The notes beneath the pieces were generated by a model. The model saw nothing but the letters and a program-made list of their open reading frames with translations. It was not told the DNA's origin and made no database searches. A DNA stretch of 64,000 bases, from assembly GCA_022495005.1 (NCBI GenBank), contig JAGYXB010000051.1, forward strand, positions 744,001 through 808,000, read 5' to 3'. The position numbers were made by a program, and so were the translations under genes. Positions 14,063-26,112 of the stretch are shown here, piece by piece. Source of the stretch: Rhyacophila brunnea. Lineage: Eukaryota > Arthropoda > Insecta > Trichoptera > Rhyacophilidae. The first letter of the stretch is position 1; the number at the start of each line of letters is the position of its first letter.

Positions 14063-15228
14063 ATGGAAAACACCACGATGGAAGTGAATGAAACCAAAAA
14101 AACGAAGAAGAAAAGAAACGATGATGAAGAGGAAGTGGTTGGAGAAAAAGAAGAAGAATGGCAGACGGTGACCTCTGGAAAAAAACCCAGAAGAGACTCT
14201 GGGGTCACTCCAAAAGGAAACCAAAACATCGTCATGATAGCGACGGGAAGTAAAATTCCATTAAAATTGAAAATAGCGCAGATGCTGCATAAGGCAGGAG
14301 TAAAAGTACAGAAAATTTACAATAAAAATTTAAAGACGTACATCCAAGTAGAAGACGAAAAAGAAGCAGATAAAGTGAAACAAGCTGGAGAACTCAAAGA
14401 TCTCGGTTTTGTGACCAAAGAGAATGACTCCTGCTCTTATGGAGTAATAAGAAAAGTCGATATTGATATGGACCTCCAAGAACTGCAAATGGAAATCAAA
14501 AGTGATGCAAAAGTAATCAACCTTAAGAGGTTGACAAGAAAAGGTGATACAGGAGAGCTGACAAAGACCTCGTCAGTCAGTATTAAATTTGGGGAGAAAA
14601 TATTGCCGAGAACAATTTACATATTATGCAATGCTACAAATGCTGGAGATATGGGCATATCGCGAACAATTGCGGGCGTACAGTAGAAACGTGCCCTAAG
14701 TGTGGTGAAAACCACAAAACCTGCGAAAAAAATGAGGAAATTACGTGCATCAATTGCAAAGGTAACCACGCGGCAAACAGCCAAAAATGCCCAAAGTGGC
14801 AAGAGGAAAAGAATTGCAAAGAAGCAATGAAAAAAATGAACATACCTTTCAAGGAAGCAAAAAAAAATATGTTAAATAATAGCTATGCTGACATATTAAA
14901 ACAAAAAAAAATCGTAGGAAGAGATGAAAGCGAAACAATTCAAAAAACTAAGGAAAACAAAAAGAAAGAAGAAGCGGTGGTAGAAGCTTCAGGCTCAACA
15001 ATAATATCTACAGGTAGTAGCGTAAAGCCTACAAAAAATAAGAAAAATTCAAAGGGGAAGACAGAGGTTAACGCGATGGGAGAAATTATGAAAGTCTTGC
15101 TGAAAGGGGGAGACTGGCAGCAGATCATTAAACAACTAATAATTAAAGCAGTGGACTGGGTATGCAAACAATTCAAAGAAGGACACTTAAAGGAAATTCT
15201 AGGGGAGGTTCTGGAGCAAAATGGATAA
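14063..15228 (+). pseudogene. LINE ORF1 (gag-like, CCHC zinc knuckles), frameshifted
   Basis: Nucleic-acid-binding ORF1 protein of a non-LTR retrotransposon. I take the ATG at 14063 (MENTTMEVNETKK); the frame is open further upstream without an ATG. The order is a lysine/glutamate-rich N-terminus, a middle domain (IVMIATGSKIPLKLKIAQML, then a PRTIYI end), then CYKCWRYGHIANNC, CPKCGENHKTC and CINCKGNHAANSQKCP zinc knuckles and a coiled C-tail ending VLEQNG. A one-base shift near 14620-14630 separates the middle domain from the knuckles, so the present copy is broken. Confidence 0.85.
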
Positions 15229-15600
15229 TAAAAAACAAATTAGGATTTTACAATGGAATGCCAGAAGTATGAAGCAAAAAAAGGATGATATAGAACTCTA
15301 CTTAATAAGACAAAAAATTTCAATAGCATTAATCTCAGAGACTTGGCTGAGGTCTGAATTAGACTATCTGAAATTCAATGATTACACGATGTATCGAAAA
15401 TACAGAAGGGATGGATACGGAGGAGAGCGATTCTGGTGCATAAAACACTGGCGTCTAAAGAAGAAAGAAAGAAAGACGGAAGAGCTAGACAAAATAATTA
15501 TAAAGCCATTTAACAGAATAGGAGTGAGGACCTGATCGAAGGATCCCTTCTAGAAGAGAAGAGGCGATATGACAGCGAGTCGCAGTCAAAGCCTCGGTAA
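15221..15600 (+). pseudogene. LINE ORF2 remnant: endonuclease N-terminus joined to 3' end
   Basis: ORF2 ATG (15221) lies inside the end of ORF1 (ATGGATAA overlap). It reads MDNKKQIRILQWNARSMKQK, then LISETWL and DGYGG, the start of an apurinic-like endonuclease. At about 15425 a frameshift is needed to continue as RAILVHKTLASKEERKK; soon after, near 15470, the similarity stops and a short 3' portion (NNYKAI, then EKRRYDSESQSK) leads to the A tail. The catalytic C-terminal half and all of the reverse transcriptase are absent. Confidence 0.82.
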
Positions 15601-15631
15601 AATCACAAAAAAAAAAAAAAGTATCTATTAT

Positions 15632-18164
15632 GCAGAAACATTGAGAACCGGGGTGGTTTAGTATGGCAAACCGGTTTTCCCTATAGGTAGTGACTCACCC
15701 ATCTTCAATTCGACCCCTGCTGCTTTATAAATATTCGTAAATTATTAATTCTTTCCTATTATTATGATTCATTTTCATAAACAAAAACGTATGTTTTAAA
15801 AATGGATACAAAGTCTTCGCCACGTTTTGAAGATTGGGTAAGATCATGAATATTGAAGATGCGGATAATATTAAACTGTAATATTGCATAGTTTGTATCA
15901 GTTGACAATATACCATTGAAGTAGTCGAAACCAGTCCTGAATATTATTAAAATATGTGAAATAATTTAATATTTTATTGTAATTATTAAAATCATGAAAA
16001 GTTTTTTGCGAACTCGTAAATATAAAATATGGTATAATAAGCAATGCGTGTGCATGATAAAATAAAATGATAATTATTGAAAGCAACATACTTATAAAGT
16101 ATTGCAACTAGACATTGTTAAATTTCTGTTACAAACCAGTATTATACTGGTATATAAAATTATATAATTAAGCAAATAACTGGTTAACCATTAACAGACC
16201 ATTGTCGTATGTTATGTCCATTACCAGAGTCACTTTCAAGAAATCTGTCACAATATTTTTTTGTTATTGTGCTATATTATGTAAATTTTTTAATAAATTA
16301 ACTGCAGTAAACCAGTATTTTTTTTAATTGCTATCAAGCAGTTGCAAAGACAATAATTATTGACAATTTGTGTATGTAAGTGGAAAATATAAACTAAAAT
16401 CTAAATATATATCGTCACCTCAATACCTATTACAACTAGATAACTTAATGTTCACTGTTTTTGAGATAGATACATATTGAATAATATGATTCTACATTTA
16501 CTTCTCAATAATATTATAATACTAGGTTAGTCAGAAGTTTGTATTTGTCTATATATATATATATTATATAATATAGGTACCTAGAATAAATGTCTACTTA
16601 TATTCAGTTTATTTGATCACCCAAAAACTTTTATTACGTAGGTACTTGTTGTTTTATAATAATAATTTTTAAATTTACAACATCAAGCCGCACCTATATA
16701 CCTATACACAAAGAGAAAAGGTCTAAAAATACTTCGATAATCTAATTATAATTATCATAAATTTATTTTACCATTAATTTATTTAAATGGTTTATTACAG
16801 TAAGACAGCTTGATTTCAATACTATTTATGAGATTTAATTATCGAGTCAATCCGAGGTGTCGTTTTTATGATGTTGTCACTTGTGTGTGGACAATCCTTT
16901 CAGAAGAAATATAATTTTGAAATTCATTACATATATTTTTTTTAAATGATATAATTCGGAATGTAGAACATGTTCCACTCATAATTACCTTATTACCAAT
17001 TATAATCGATTAATTTATATGTCAAAACAATTGGCTAATATAATATATACACAATATACGTGAAAAACCACTTTTTATCGTAAAATACCACTTCATTGTT
17101 GAAATAAATATTTCAAAAACTTTTACTCATGACACAATTAAAAAAATCATCTTGAATTGTAACCTATTGCAAAATATATTAAATAATTCAGTTGTTATTA
17201 TACAAAACAAAATAAACAATGAATAATTTAATTTGGGTACCTATTAGTTATCTATAATGATGAAAAAATAGTTAATTAAATTCGTAATATAGCTAACATT
17301 TCGTCAAACATTTTACTAAATGTATTACATAAATTTAGATTCAACGTTAATCATGCTGGGGTTCGTAAAATCGACGTTATGCTAAATAAAATTGTACATA
17401 CAAAGTAAACCAAAGCTTTTAACTACTAATATACTTAATTATTGTCATTTTTTTGATGTTTCAAGATTTATGAAATTATTTTTAAGTTTTTAAGTATTAA
17501 TAAATAATACGTTGTACAGCCATTATGCAAGTTTGAAATAAGTTCAATCCTATAAATGAATTCAGTAGATCAACATAGCTACTATGCACTATTTTAAGAA
17601 CTTCCTCTATCAAATAATATGTTAACAATAGTTAAATTTGTAATTTTCATTTCCTATATTGCTGAGGGGAAAGTTGAATTATCATGAATAATAATTATTC
17701 GCTTACCGTGAGTGTCAAGGTTTTCATTTCTGCAGATTCCAACACGATGAGTACAATAAAAGAACTGATTCACTTAGCCGAAAACTAATTAATTGAGTAA
17801 TTTCGTGAACATGCAGTTACGTTATTACTTCCTACGGTTGACTAGCGCAAGTAACAGACGCGTATTTCCCTCTCGCTCTGCATTTATATCAACTCCCGCC
17901 AAAACGTGATACCCCTCCTAGCCAGTTATGCCGGGAACGTTTTTGTAGGGTGACTGTCGTATTGGAAAATGTGGCACTATACAAAAATAGAATTATTATT
18001 ATCATTAGAAACATAACTAAATCCACGCAATTGAACAAATTCCAAAAAGTAAGAGTTATTTTTTCTATGTCAACCACGTTGAGCTCAATACAGATCTGCT
18101 CCAATGCAAAATGAAAATAGTTTGATATTATGTATTTTTGAAATGCTATATTGTAACGTTCATA
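15632..18164. other. No gene seen; a slightly GC-richer island at 17820-17950
   Basis: Mostly AT-rich with a partial MITE at 16405. Around 17820-17950 (ACGCGTATTTCCCTCTCGCT) composition changes, as in insect promoters, but there is no adjacent exon. Confidence 0.5.
16405..16535. mobile_element. Partial copy of the ATATCGTCAC MITE family
   Basis: ATATATCGTCACCTCAATAC and ACAACTAGATAACTTAATG, then GATTCTACATTTACTTCTC and TAGTCAGAAGTT, match the element at 18165-18539 in the same orientation. The right end is lost in TA-rich sequence. A shorter match sits near 11490-11525. Confidence 0.55.
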
Positions 18165-18539
18165 ATATCGTCACTTCAATACTACAACTAGATAACTTGA
18201 TTTTCACTGTTTTTTAAATAGCTATTGAATATGATTCTACATTTTCTTCTCTACAAAATGATAAAACTAGGGAAGTCAGAAGTTAATGGGAACTGTATTA
18301 ATTTTGTGATTAAAAATATTAGTTAAATTACCTTAAATGCATTAAATAATAATATATCTCCAATATTTTTTCATAGAGATGAACATTATTTAATTGTTCC
18401 CAATTAGACAGTCACAATTTTTTATTTATATTTTAAATAATAATTATAGATTTATGTTAATCAAGTAAAGTTTAAATTTCATTTTCCCAATAATGACCAA
18501 TTCAGAGTTATCTAGTTGTAGTATTGACGTGACGATATA
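18165..18539. mobile_element. MITE with ATATCGTCAC inverted ends
   Basis: Left ATATCGTCACTTCAATACTA and right reverse complement ATATCGTCACGTCAATACTA, continuing through CAACTAGATAAC, define inverted repeats of about 33 bp around a 375-bp noncoding body. TA-rich flanks hide the target site. Confidence 0.72.
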
Positions 18540-19357
18540 TTATTTAATAATAATAATAATAATGTACATTTTTATTAAGTAATAATATATTGCATAGGTA
18601 TATTTTGAAATGCCTATAAGTCCTACCGGCTCTACAATCCGATGTGGATCTTTGGAGCCTCACGAAAGTTAGTAGCAGTTATTTATGAGAAATGTAACAA
18701 CTTTCTTAACATTTACGTTCATTCTCTGGCCCGAAGCACATATTAAATAAAACATGTGAATTTTCTATTACCTAGAGTCAAAACCCGAGTACCACAACTT
18801 CATAATGGACGCCACAAATTAAATTAATACCATAGAACTGTAAAATCCAGTTCCCATAGACTAAGCCTTTGGAAAACAATTTTGCTCTATGAATTAATGA
18901 CTAAAACACTAACCCACCCAAATATTTTAAAATATTACCTATATTGAATGCGCGTTTCGTTTACAACAACAAACTTTACTGCATATTATGTACTGACGTA
19001 ACTATTGAAAATGACTTATTATTCTTTACACGTATATAAGTTTATCGCATATTTTCCACACTGTAGACATAAATCTTGTTACAACATCACACGGAAAGCA
19101 GCCCTCTTCCCATTATTCAGGGAATACGTTACCATTCATACATCGCGGGCCATCCATTACCCTGCTTTTGGTCATATATTTTATATCATCTCATTATATG
19201 TTTCAGAAATACTCTTTAACAAATTGTTTTTCCTTATAATATATAACAATATATTCAATACATATCCAAAACCAATAATAAGTAAAAGTTATCAATTATA
19301 CACTGTTGAAACTAAAATATAAATGTTAAAATTAGATGTTGGTGTTATCTTAATTCA

Positions 19358-19930
19358 GCGCTCGAAATGGAAAAGTTAACGAACCGGAGCGCTCGACAAT
19401 TTTCTGAAACCTCAGCTGAGGCATGGTCTTAAAAGATCGTGACTAGGCGATGCGCGGATTGCGGGTCGCGGGTGCAAATTACGCAAGCCGAACGAAATAT
19501 AATTTGTCATAAAAATTCAACATGCGTTTTTTTTATGTTACGTTTATTATTATATTCGTAATAATAATAGTATATTCATTGACATGTTTTCTTTTTTAAG
19601 TACATACGTAAATCTTTACACGATTTAAGATTATTTTCATTGTCCGCCATGACAAAATGAATCGACGTGCAGATACCTCGACTATCGCTCTTTAAACGCG
19701 GCCGTAATTTCGTTCCACATACAGTTGAAAATTATTTGCCGTTTCACTTATGTACGCTCTTAACATACTCGTAGTTCTCAAATTGTATGTGTATTTTATA
19801 AAAATAAGTGTGTTAGATTTCTTATATGACCTATTTAGCTCAGATGTTCAAAATATTTTTCCACGAGACGGAGCGATAATTTTACCAATTTCACGAACCG
19901 TAATGGCGCTCCGGTTCATTTAGAGCCCTG
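19358..19930. mobile_element. hAT-like nonautonomous element, CAGxG-CTCGAAATGGA family
   Basis: Starts CAGCGCTCGAAATGGA and its other end reverse-complements to CAGGGCTCTAAATGAACCGG. CAGxG ends are typical of hAT elements. Flanks TCTTAATT / TCTTAGTG match at 6 of 8. The interior has the palindrome CCTCAGCTGAGG and no transposase. A second copy in the opposite orientation lies at 34926-35295. Confidence 0.7.
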
Positions 19931-20894
19931 TCTTAGTGTGGATACTTATTGTCTATTTCTCAATATTGGATATATTATTCACGTACATACCTGTCACAAA
20001 ATGACCTATCATTAAATTAATAATACATATTATATTTATATTATTAATATTACAATAACTAGGCATACTAGCATTAGTAACGGTAACTAAGCTAAAGATT
20101 GACGACACATCTCCATGGACAATGTTACTTTACAAATCGTTAAACATAATATAATACAAAACTGACAGATACAATAAATTTGTACTATATTAAATATTAT
20201 GCTGAAAAAAAAAACTAATAATTATAAACACATAGACACAACCACTGAATCAAATATATATTTCTTCGTCGTCATCTTCATGGTGCTACTGTCCTATGTG
20301 GGTATTCGCCTTGTATTTTCAAAACTGCGTAGTATTTCTAGTTTTGAATGCATACGATTTTTAATTCTGACTCGACATATTATAAGTCATCCAAATAAAA
20401 CACTTTTCTTTACATTTTTATCATATTAATTCATTTTTATCAAAAGCAACCATTGAAATAAAAACAAATTACCGAAGAAACGTTATATCAACCTGTTATA
20501 TGGGGAAAATAGTGAGATAATACAATAAAGTTGTGACAATGGTATGCATGCGTGCCATCGCAGTAATAATTATCATTTCCTACAAAAGTCTGATGACCTT
20601 CATCACTAGAAGTTACTTAAAGAATATAATTGAACGAAAACTATAATATAACTACTAAAAGAGCTGAGTATTTTCAATGCTGAAAATCTATTGTGGTTAA
20701 AAATGTATGTTCTTTGACTCTTTGATCATATTATGGATAATAATTGTAATTTCTCGATAGATTATGTACCTATCCAGTTTTAATATTGTTTTTTAATCCA
20801 AGCTATAAAAATGATTATAGCATATCATTTTGATATGCAGATTCAAATTCAAATTTATTTATTTTACATCATAATAATATAGTAATTGTTTTAA

Positions 20895-21053
20895 CCATGC
20901 CCGAGGTTGCATTAAGAGATTTTTGTATATACGAGGAATGGAAGTTACCCACTTCCACATTAAAAACAACATGTGATTTTTTCCTCACTTGGTATTTGAA
21001 CCCGGGATCCATGACTTGTTTTTTCCTCCACCAACCGCCATGTCACCACACCC
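20895..21053 (-). mobile_element. SINE S1 relic
   Basis: Minus-strand B-box-like CCCGGGTTCAAATACC followed by AAAAAATCACATGTTG and TTTTTAATGTGGAAGTGGG, matching the body of the copy at 48480-48690. The tRNA head is decayed. Confidence 0.5.
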
Positions 21054-21249
21054 GTTATGCAGGCGTATACCGTAGCGTAACGAACGTTAGGCGCTCTTTA
21101 AATTTGTGCCAAAAGTGTCCCAGGAGCAACTTCCCAAGACCTTGGTTGGCGTGCAGTAGAGTGTGCGTGGCATGGTGAACTTTACAAATTATAATTTCAA
21201 AGCGTTCACAAAATGGTATTTTATATATGAGCATAGAACTATCAGATGA

Positions 21250-21790
21250 ATGACACCAATCATTTTAGTACTTTATAACGTTTTAGGATGTCTACATTCT
21301 ACATGGAGACTGGACCTCAGACCATGAGATTAAGATCAAGATTGAAATGGCAAGAAGCACTTTTAAAAAAATGCAACATCTCTTCTGCAATCGAGACAGC
21401 TCTAGGTACTCGATGGGCGACGATCAGGTGCTACACCACACCTGTACTGGTATATAGGGTCGAAGCCTGACATTAAAAGAACGGACAATATGAAGACTGA
21501 AGGTTTTAAGATTTAGATTAAAATTTCCTGAACTGATCATATTACCAATGAGAAGGTTTTAAAATGAGCCAATAATACAAGAGAACTTAAAGCTTCTATG
21601 GAGCACAGAAACCCTGCATATTTCAGCCATATTTTCCGCAATGAGAAGTAGGTATGATTTACTCCAATGTAGGGGTAGATAAAGGGAGGAAGAAGCCTGC
21701 GTGGGTAGAAAAAGATTCTCTTGGCTACACAACTTCTATAAGTGTCTCAATTTCAAAGGTGTTGGAGATCGTGTCCGGAAACTTGTACGT
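21250..21790 (+). mobile_element. RTE-like LINE ORF2 C-terminal relic
   Basis: Decayed and frame-shifted plus-strand sequence. Recognisable pieces are TFKKMQHLF, TDHITNEKVLK-like (from tgatcatattaccaatgagaa), EHRNPAYFSHIFRNEK, and GRKRFSWLHNF, the standard order of the RTE ORF2 tail. No frame longer than about 60 codons survives. Confidence 0.55.
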
Positions 21791-22135
21791 ATACAGTTCG
21801 CAGTCCGTGAAACGTTGTATCGGATATATAAAATGGTTGTATATTAAAGACCGCCAAACGTCTTTGGGTAGTATAGTACCTACTGACATAAAATGCATGT
21901 CTAAATGAAACACGGTTCTTGTCGGTTTACACTTTACAGGAAGCCAGCTGCAAAATCAGCTATGAGAATTGAATTAATGTTCATATTGAATCTTATAAAA
22001 TAGGAGACCGTATAGTATTATACGGTCATCTCTTTCCGATAAGAAAGCTCACGGCGAACTGTTTCAATGTGAAATGTTTTACGTACAATTTACGCGTAAC
22101 CGTTGGATATATGTTACGATGGGTCGAGCATGGCC

Positions 22136-22540
22136 CCCACAAGGGGGGGGGGGGGCTGACAAGGCTCTAGCCTGGGGGCCCGGGCTCAGGAGGGGCCCGG
22201 CGAGGAAATCCGACCAGATAAGTGAGATAAACGCACATTACAAATTTCCTTTAATAGTAATTGCTATTTTCCGTCAATAATCTTATTATTTTAAAATATG
22301 TGGTTGTACGATACAATTTTTATTTGTTTATCGATACTCGATAACTTTGTATTTCAAATGGATGTATTAAAATATACAAAAAAAACAAAAGATACACATT
22401 AATTTTTACCGCGTCCACCATTTGGAAAACGCTTCTGTAGAGTGTCACACTGCCTTTATCCTTAGCGGTAAGTAGGGGGGCCCGCCAAAGATCCTAGCCT
22501 AGAGGCCCGCTTCAGGATATGGGGGCCAGGGGGTCGAGGA
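22136..22540. mobile_element. GC-rich transposon remnant
   Basis: Two related direct blocks, CTCTAGCCTGGGGGCCCGG (about 22166) and TCCTAGCCTAGAGGCCCGC (about 22491), stand out in AT-rich surroundings and include a run of 13 G at 22143-22155. The style resembles terminal regions of hAT-type elements, but no paired end or target duplication is visible. Confidence 0.35.
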
Positions 22541-22544
22541 TTGG

Positions 22545-23335
22545 TAGGTATACTGCTTGCTAGTCACCAACCTTCGATAGAGAAGAAGAATAGCGTTATG
22601 ATACAATTGCTAAAATGTATTAGTCTTTCATCAAGTTCCAAATTTATTCAAAACAATGGTATCCTTACCAAGCCCTTAAGTTTTTTTACAATAACATGCT
22701 CATATATGTACGTGAAACAATTGACCCATAATCAGTATGCCCAAGAAGCACTTTGCATCAAGTAAATTCATTATTTCTAACTAACTAACTGTTCATGACT
22801 TTTCACGGTTGTATTTCGATACCCACGTAGCTCCCGATTTCCTGTGAGTGAATTTGGACACACTGTGTTATTTCGTACCGTCTGACTTATGCCATTCAAC
22901 CGACGGTTATGCAGTTATGATTTATCGTGCAATAAAATTTATTACTTATCATTTTTATTTTTTGTAATCGATTATCGAAGAATTTTGTTTCAGAAGGTTG
23001 ATCAAAATAAATACCACGAATTTATACTTTGTAATAATTTCACTATTAGGTCGGCCATCTATTACATAGAGGTACCAAAATATTTGTAACTAATAGGTAA
23101 GTACCTATATAATATCGAAACAAAATACGGATTAAACTTTTTGGAAACGTGTTTCATCTTACATTAAGCTTGATGTCTTATTTTTTAATCATCGTTTATT
23201 CATACTATTGTAAACATTTAGTTTTCAAAGATCGGTAAATAGTTTTGTTGCATTTGTTACTTCCGTATGTCTAGTGATAAAGGTACCTATGTGCAGATCT
23301 CAGAAACTTCATGCTTTTGACGTCTTCTATGAAAG
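22545..23335. other. No gene seen
   Basis: AT-rich; short frames only, none with a recognisable domain. Confidence 0.6.
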
Positions 23336-23447
23336 GAATTGGATGTCAGCCACTTGCTCAACCTATTAGGTCCATACCCTGACTCTGGGACCCACGGCGT
23401 TATAGTCCAATGCTTAAGTCGCTCGGCCACCGTGGGTGTTGGATTAT
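23336..23447 (-). mobile_element. SINE S1, tRNA-headed, truncated body
   Basis: Minus strand begins CCCACGGTGGCCGAGCGACT, a clean Leu/Ser-type tRNA A box, then TTGGACTATAACGCCGTGGG and CCTAATAGGTTGAGCAAGTG. The middle with the B box is deleted compared with 24576-24806. Confidence 0.65.
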
Positions 23448-24004
23448 GGATTGGAATTACGCTGAGATCAACTCATTTATATTGAGTCGGTTACATGTAT
23501 ATAATTATTGTACCTATTACAGTTCGCCGTATCACAGTTCACAGTAAGCAGTCTTACCAAAAAAGGTACTTAGCCATATAGCATTGAGATCAAACAACGA
23601 CGCACTGTTCGCAAACCATTGCAAACAGTAATGTTCAAATTTTATTAGATTTCATAATAACGTTAATTGGATATTAATAATTATTGGTATCAAGTTTCTG
23701 ATAATAACGCTCTCATTATTAGCAGATATTTAATAGGTACGATTGATACTTACGAGCACCTAACAGAATTTTATATAAATAAAAACGATATGATTGTATT
23801 TCTAATTTACTTATTTATCTACCTACCAATTTTCTGCGATCTTTTCCTTTCCCGGTGGTTTTTATTACGTATTTTAAAGTCTTTTATTTAGATATGATTT
23901 TGATCTCAATACTTTACGGCCATCAATTTCAGATACAATACCTCACGGTGAACTGTGATACGACCATTTCCAGATGCGGTATTGATTCATAGGTAATCAA
24001 ATTT

Positions 24005-24200
24005 CTTAAATATCATCACCATCGGCCTGTCGGTATCAATCCACTGCAAGATGAATTATTCCTCTCCACGATGATTCAATTCGTGTCAGTCCTTTACATT
24101 GCATGAACATCCGCAAAACTTCTCGTCAATCCAGCAGTACCTACATCTACATTTCGGATGTTTTATACCTCTTAGCTACGCTACACTGGATGAGTCTTAT
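24005..24200 (-). mobile_element. LINE 3' end relic of the 'catcatcggcct' type
   Basis: ATCATCACCATCGGCCTGTC, then CACTGCAAGATGAATTATTC, CTCTCCACGATGATTC and GTCAATCCAGCAGTACCTAC follow the order of a very common arthropod non-LTR 3' end (ORF2 tail read on the minus strand). Strongly decayed. Confidence 0.45.
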
Positions 24201-24575
24201 GTAGCGATTGTTTATTTGGAAGATTTATCTTTTTTTCATCGAAAGTAATGTATCAGATTAAATTTGTAAAAGTAGCTCAATATAAATGTAAAATGTAAAG
24301 CTTTTATAGTACCTAACATATATAGACATAAAATAGAATTAAAGATAATCATAAACTGAAGTTAAACAAACTTATATAATATATAGATTATAAGGAGTAG
24401 TCGATATCAAACCTTTCAATCAAGCAGTTCACAAATAATCTCTCAATTTAAAACCCATACTATCATGTAATATTAAAATAGACATGAAACAGTTAACAAC
24501 CGTAAAAACAGTTCTGTGTTTATTAATCAAATGTGTATCCATATAAAAAAATATATATAAGTAGTTTTTTTCGAC

Positions 24576-24806
24576 CATGATCCTAATAAGATCATTATGG
24601 ACCTCCACAGAGTGGAAGTTTGTATTAGTAGATTTTTTTTTTACGAGAAATGGATGTCAGCCACTTGCTCAACCCATTAGGTCCATTCATACCCTGACTC
24701 AAACACAAATTGTAAAACAATATGTCTATTTGTCAGACCCAGGATTAGCACCTGGGACCCACAGCGCTACAGGCCAACGCTTAAGCCAAGCGACCATCGT
24801 GGGCGT
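24576..24806 (-). mobile_element. SINE S1, near full length
   Basis: Minus-strand head CCCACGATGGTCGCTTGGCT with TAAGCG (A box), GGTGCTAATCCTGGG (decayed B box), then a body with GGGTATGAATGGACC, AGCAAGTGGCTGACATCC and a terminal hairpin-like GATCTTATTAGGATC. Same orientation as the other three copies. Confidence 0.7.
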
Positions 24807-25532
24807 AAACATAGTAGTTGGACGTAATACTAAATTAAAATATAATTGGAATAACGAACCTCAATCCTATGTATTAAATACATAATATGTAGATTATGTT
24901 GTATTTATTTATAATAAATCTTATAATCATATAAATCAGTTTTAAATATTAGCGGTGTCAAAACATTGCCTATAAGTTCATGTAGGTAATAATATGTAAG
25001 ATGTTTAATATAATAAAATATTGTAAAAATGGGAATCTTAATAAAATTATTTTGTTTTAATAGTTTTTATTCTAGCTCTTTTTTAATATTGCCACTTTTA
25101 TTTTATCATCACGCAGTCTTGTAAAATCGGCTTAGCATTTAAGTCTGACAAAAACATTCAGAGATCAAATAAAAATAAAATAATGTAGGTATATCAACAT
25201 TAAAACTCAACAAAAGGTTGCTTTACTATTGCTGCAAATAAAATGATACCTGTGTTGTATGTTTCAATGATTGTAACACTTATTCGTAGTAAAATAGTGA
25301 CTGATTGGCTTAGCTAACATTAATTGTGTATATTTGTATCATAATAATATAATACTTTTGAAGAACAGGGCCACCAAAACTAAAATTAAAAACCACACCA
25401 ATTTTCTACTGTAGCAAGTAATACGTAATAATATAATATGAACCACAGTGCCGGGTACTCAGAAAACAGAATAGGATAAATATTTATATGTTTGAAAGGA
25501 GAGAAGATACTTTGAGTCTGTCGCAAAAAGGC

Positions 25533-25640
25533 TGGGCTCGAAATGGACCGGAACCATGTAACTCTCTAAACTACCGCTCCATCTCGTGAAAAAAATAGAA
25601 ATTGCGCTCCGGTTCAGGAATCATTGTAAAAATCGTTACC
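25533..25640. mobile_element. Truncated copy of the CTCGAAATGGA hAT-like family
   Basis: GGGCTCGAAATGGACCGGAACC, ATCTCGTGAAAAAAATAG and GCGCTCCGGTTCA match the element at 39968-40188. The opposite terminus was not found. Confidence 0.5.
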
Positions 25641-25934
25641 CACACGTTCGATTAGAAATTTGTCATGTCGTAGGTACATACTTATTTTGGAAAATATAAT
25701 AAGATTTTGTGTTGTTTGTTATGTTTTTAAGCGATCTTAATATGTATAACATAAATCTCACTACAGGATGCAAACTATAATATCCCTCTAGTAGTATCCG
25801 AGAATGTGCTCCAAAAGGAAAAATATGCTGAAGTCAGTCAAAAAATATTAGAGCGTCTTATTGCGGGCGTGAATATCTCTTCACATAGATTTGTATATCC
25901 GTATTGTTTAAGGTTTATTTTTTTTGTACTGTAA

Positions 25935-26112
25935 TACCCCACCGTGGTCTTGTCTCCAATGGTAATGTAAGCTCAGTCAAACTCAGTCTCTGGTATCTAC
26001 TCCTGGAACATCCCTAGCCATAAAAAAGCTGTTGATTCTTCACGCCCAAATATAGGGCTTCGTGATACGCTCATTTAAGACCGAGTATGGTGCGGGGCGG
26101 GTTGGTAGGGGT
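25935..26112 (+). repeat. Interspersed repeat, also at 38890-39060
   Basis: The reverse complement of about 26040-26105 (CCCGCACCATACTCGGTCTT, then GCGTATCACG) matches CCCGCACCACACCCGGTCTT and GCGTATCACG at about 38915; a second block (TTGACTGAGCTTACAT / TTGACTGAATTTACAT) follows at similar spacing. The copy at 39 kb adjoins a LINE ORF2 end, so this is probably a LINE 3' UTR. Confidence 0.5.

Larger units (their letters stand above)
13721..15619 (+). mobile_element. Internally deleted Jockey/I-like LINE with intact 5' end and target duplication
   Basis: Direct repeats AGTATCTATTAT at 13709-13720 and 15620-15631 flank an insertion that starts CAGTCGGAAGCC and ends in a run of A (15607-15620). 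It holds a 5' UTR, ORF1 with three zinc knuckles, the start of ORF2 (endonuclease domain) and then a jump to a short 3' end. The reverse transcriptase and RNase H parts are missing, so it could only have moved in trans, or it was deleted after insertion. CAGT at the 5' end resembles initiator-type internal promoters of Jockey-clade elements. Confidence 0.88.

Noticed and set aside
13807..14235. 142-codon minus-strand open frame
   Set aside because: Antisense shadow of the LINE ORF1 (lysine/glutamate-rich codons read backwards as F/S/L).
19005..19322. 105-codon plus-strand open frame
   Set aside because: Composition and content (AT-rich, hydrophobic runs) fit chance; no domain, splice or promoter context.
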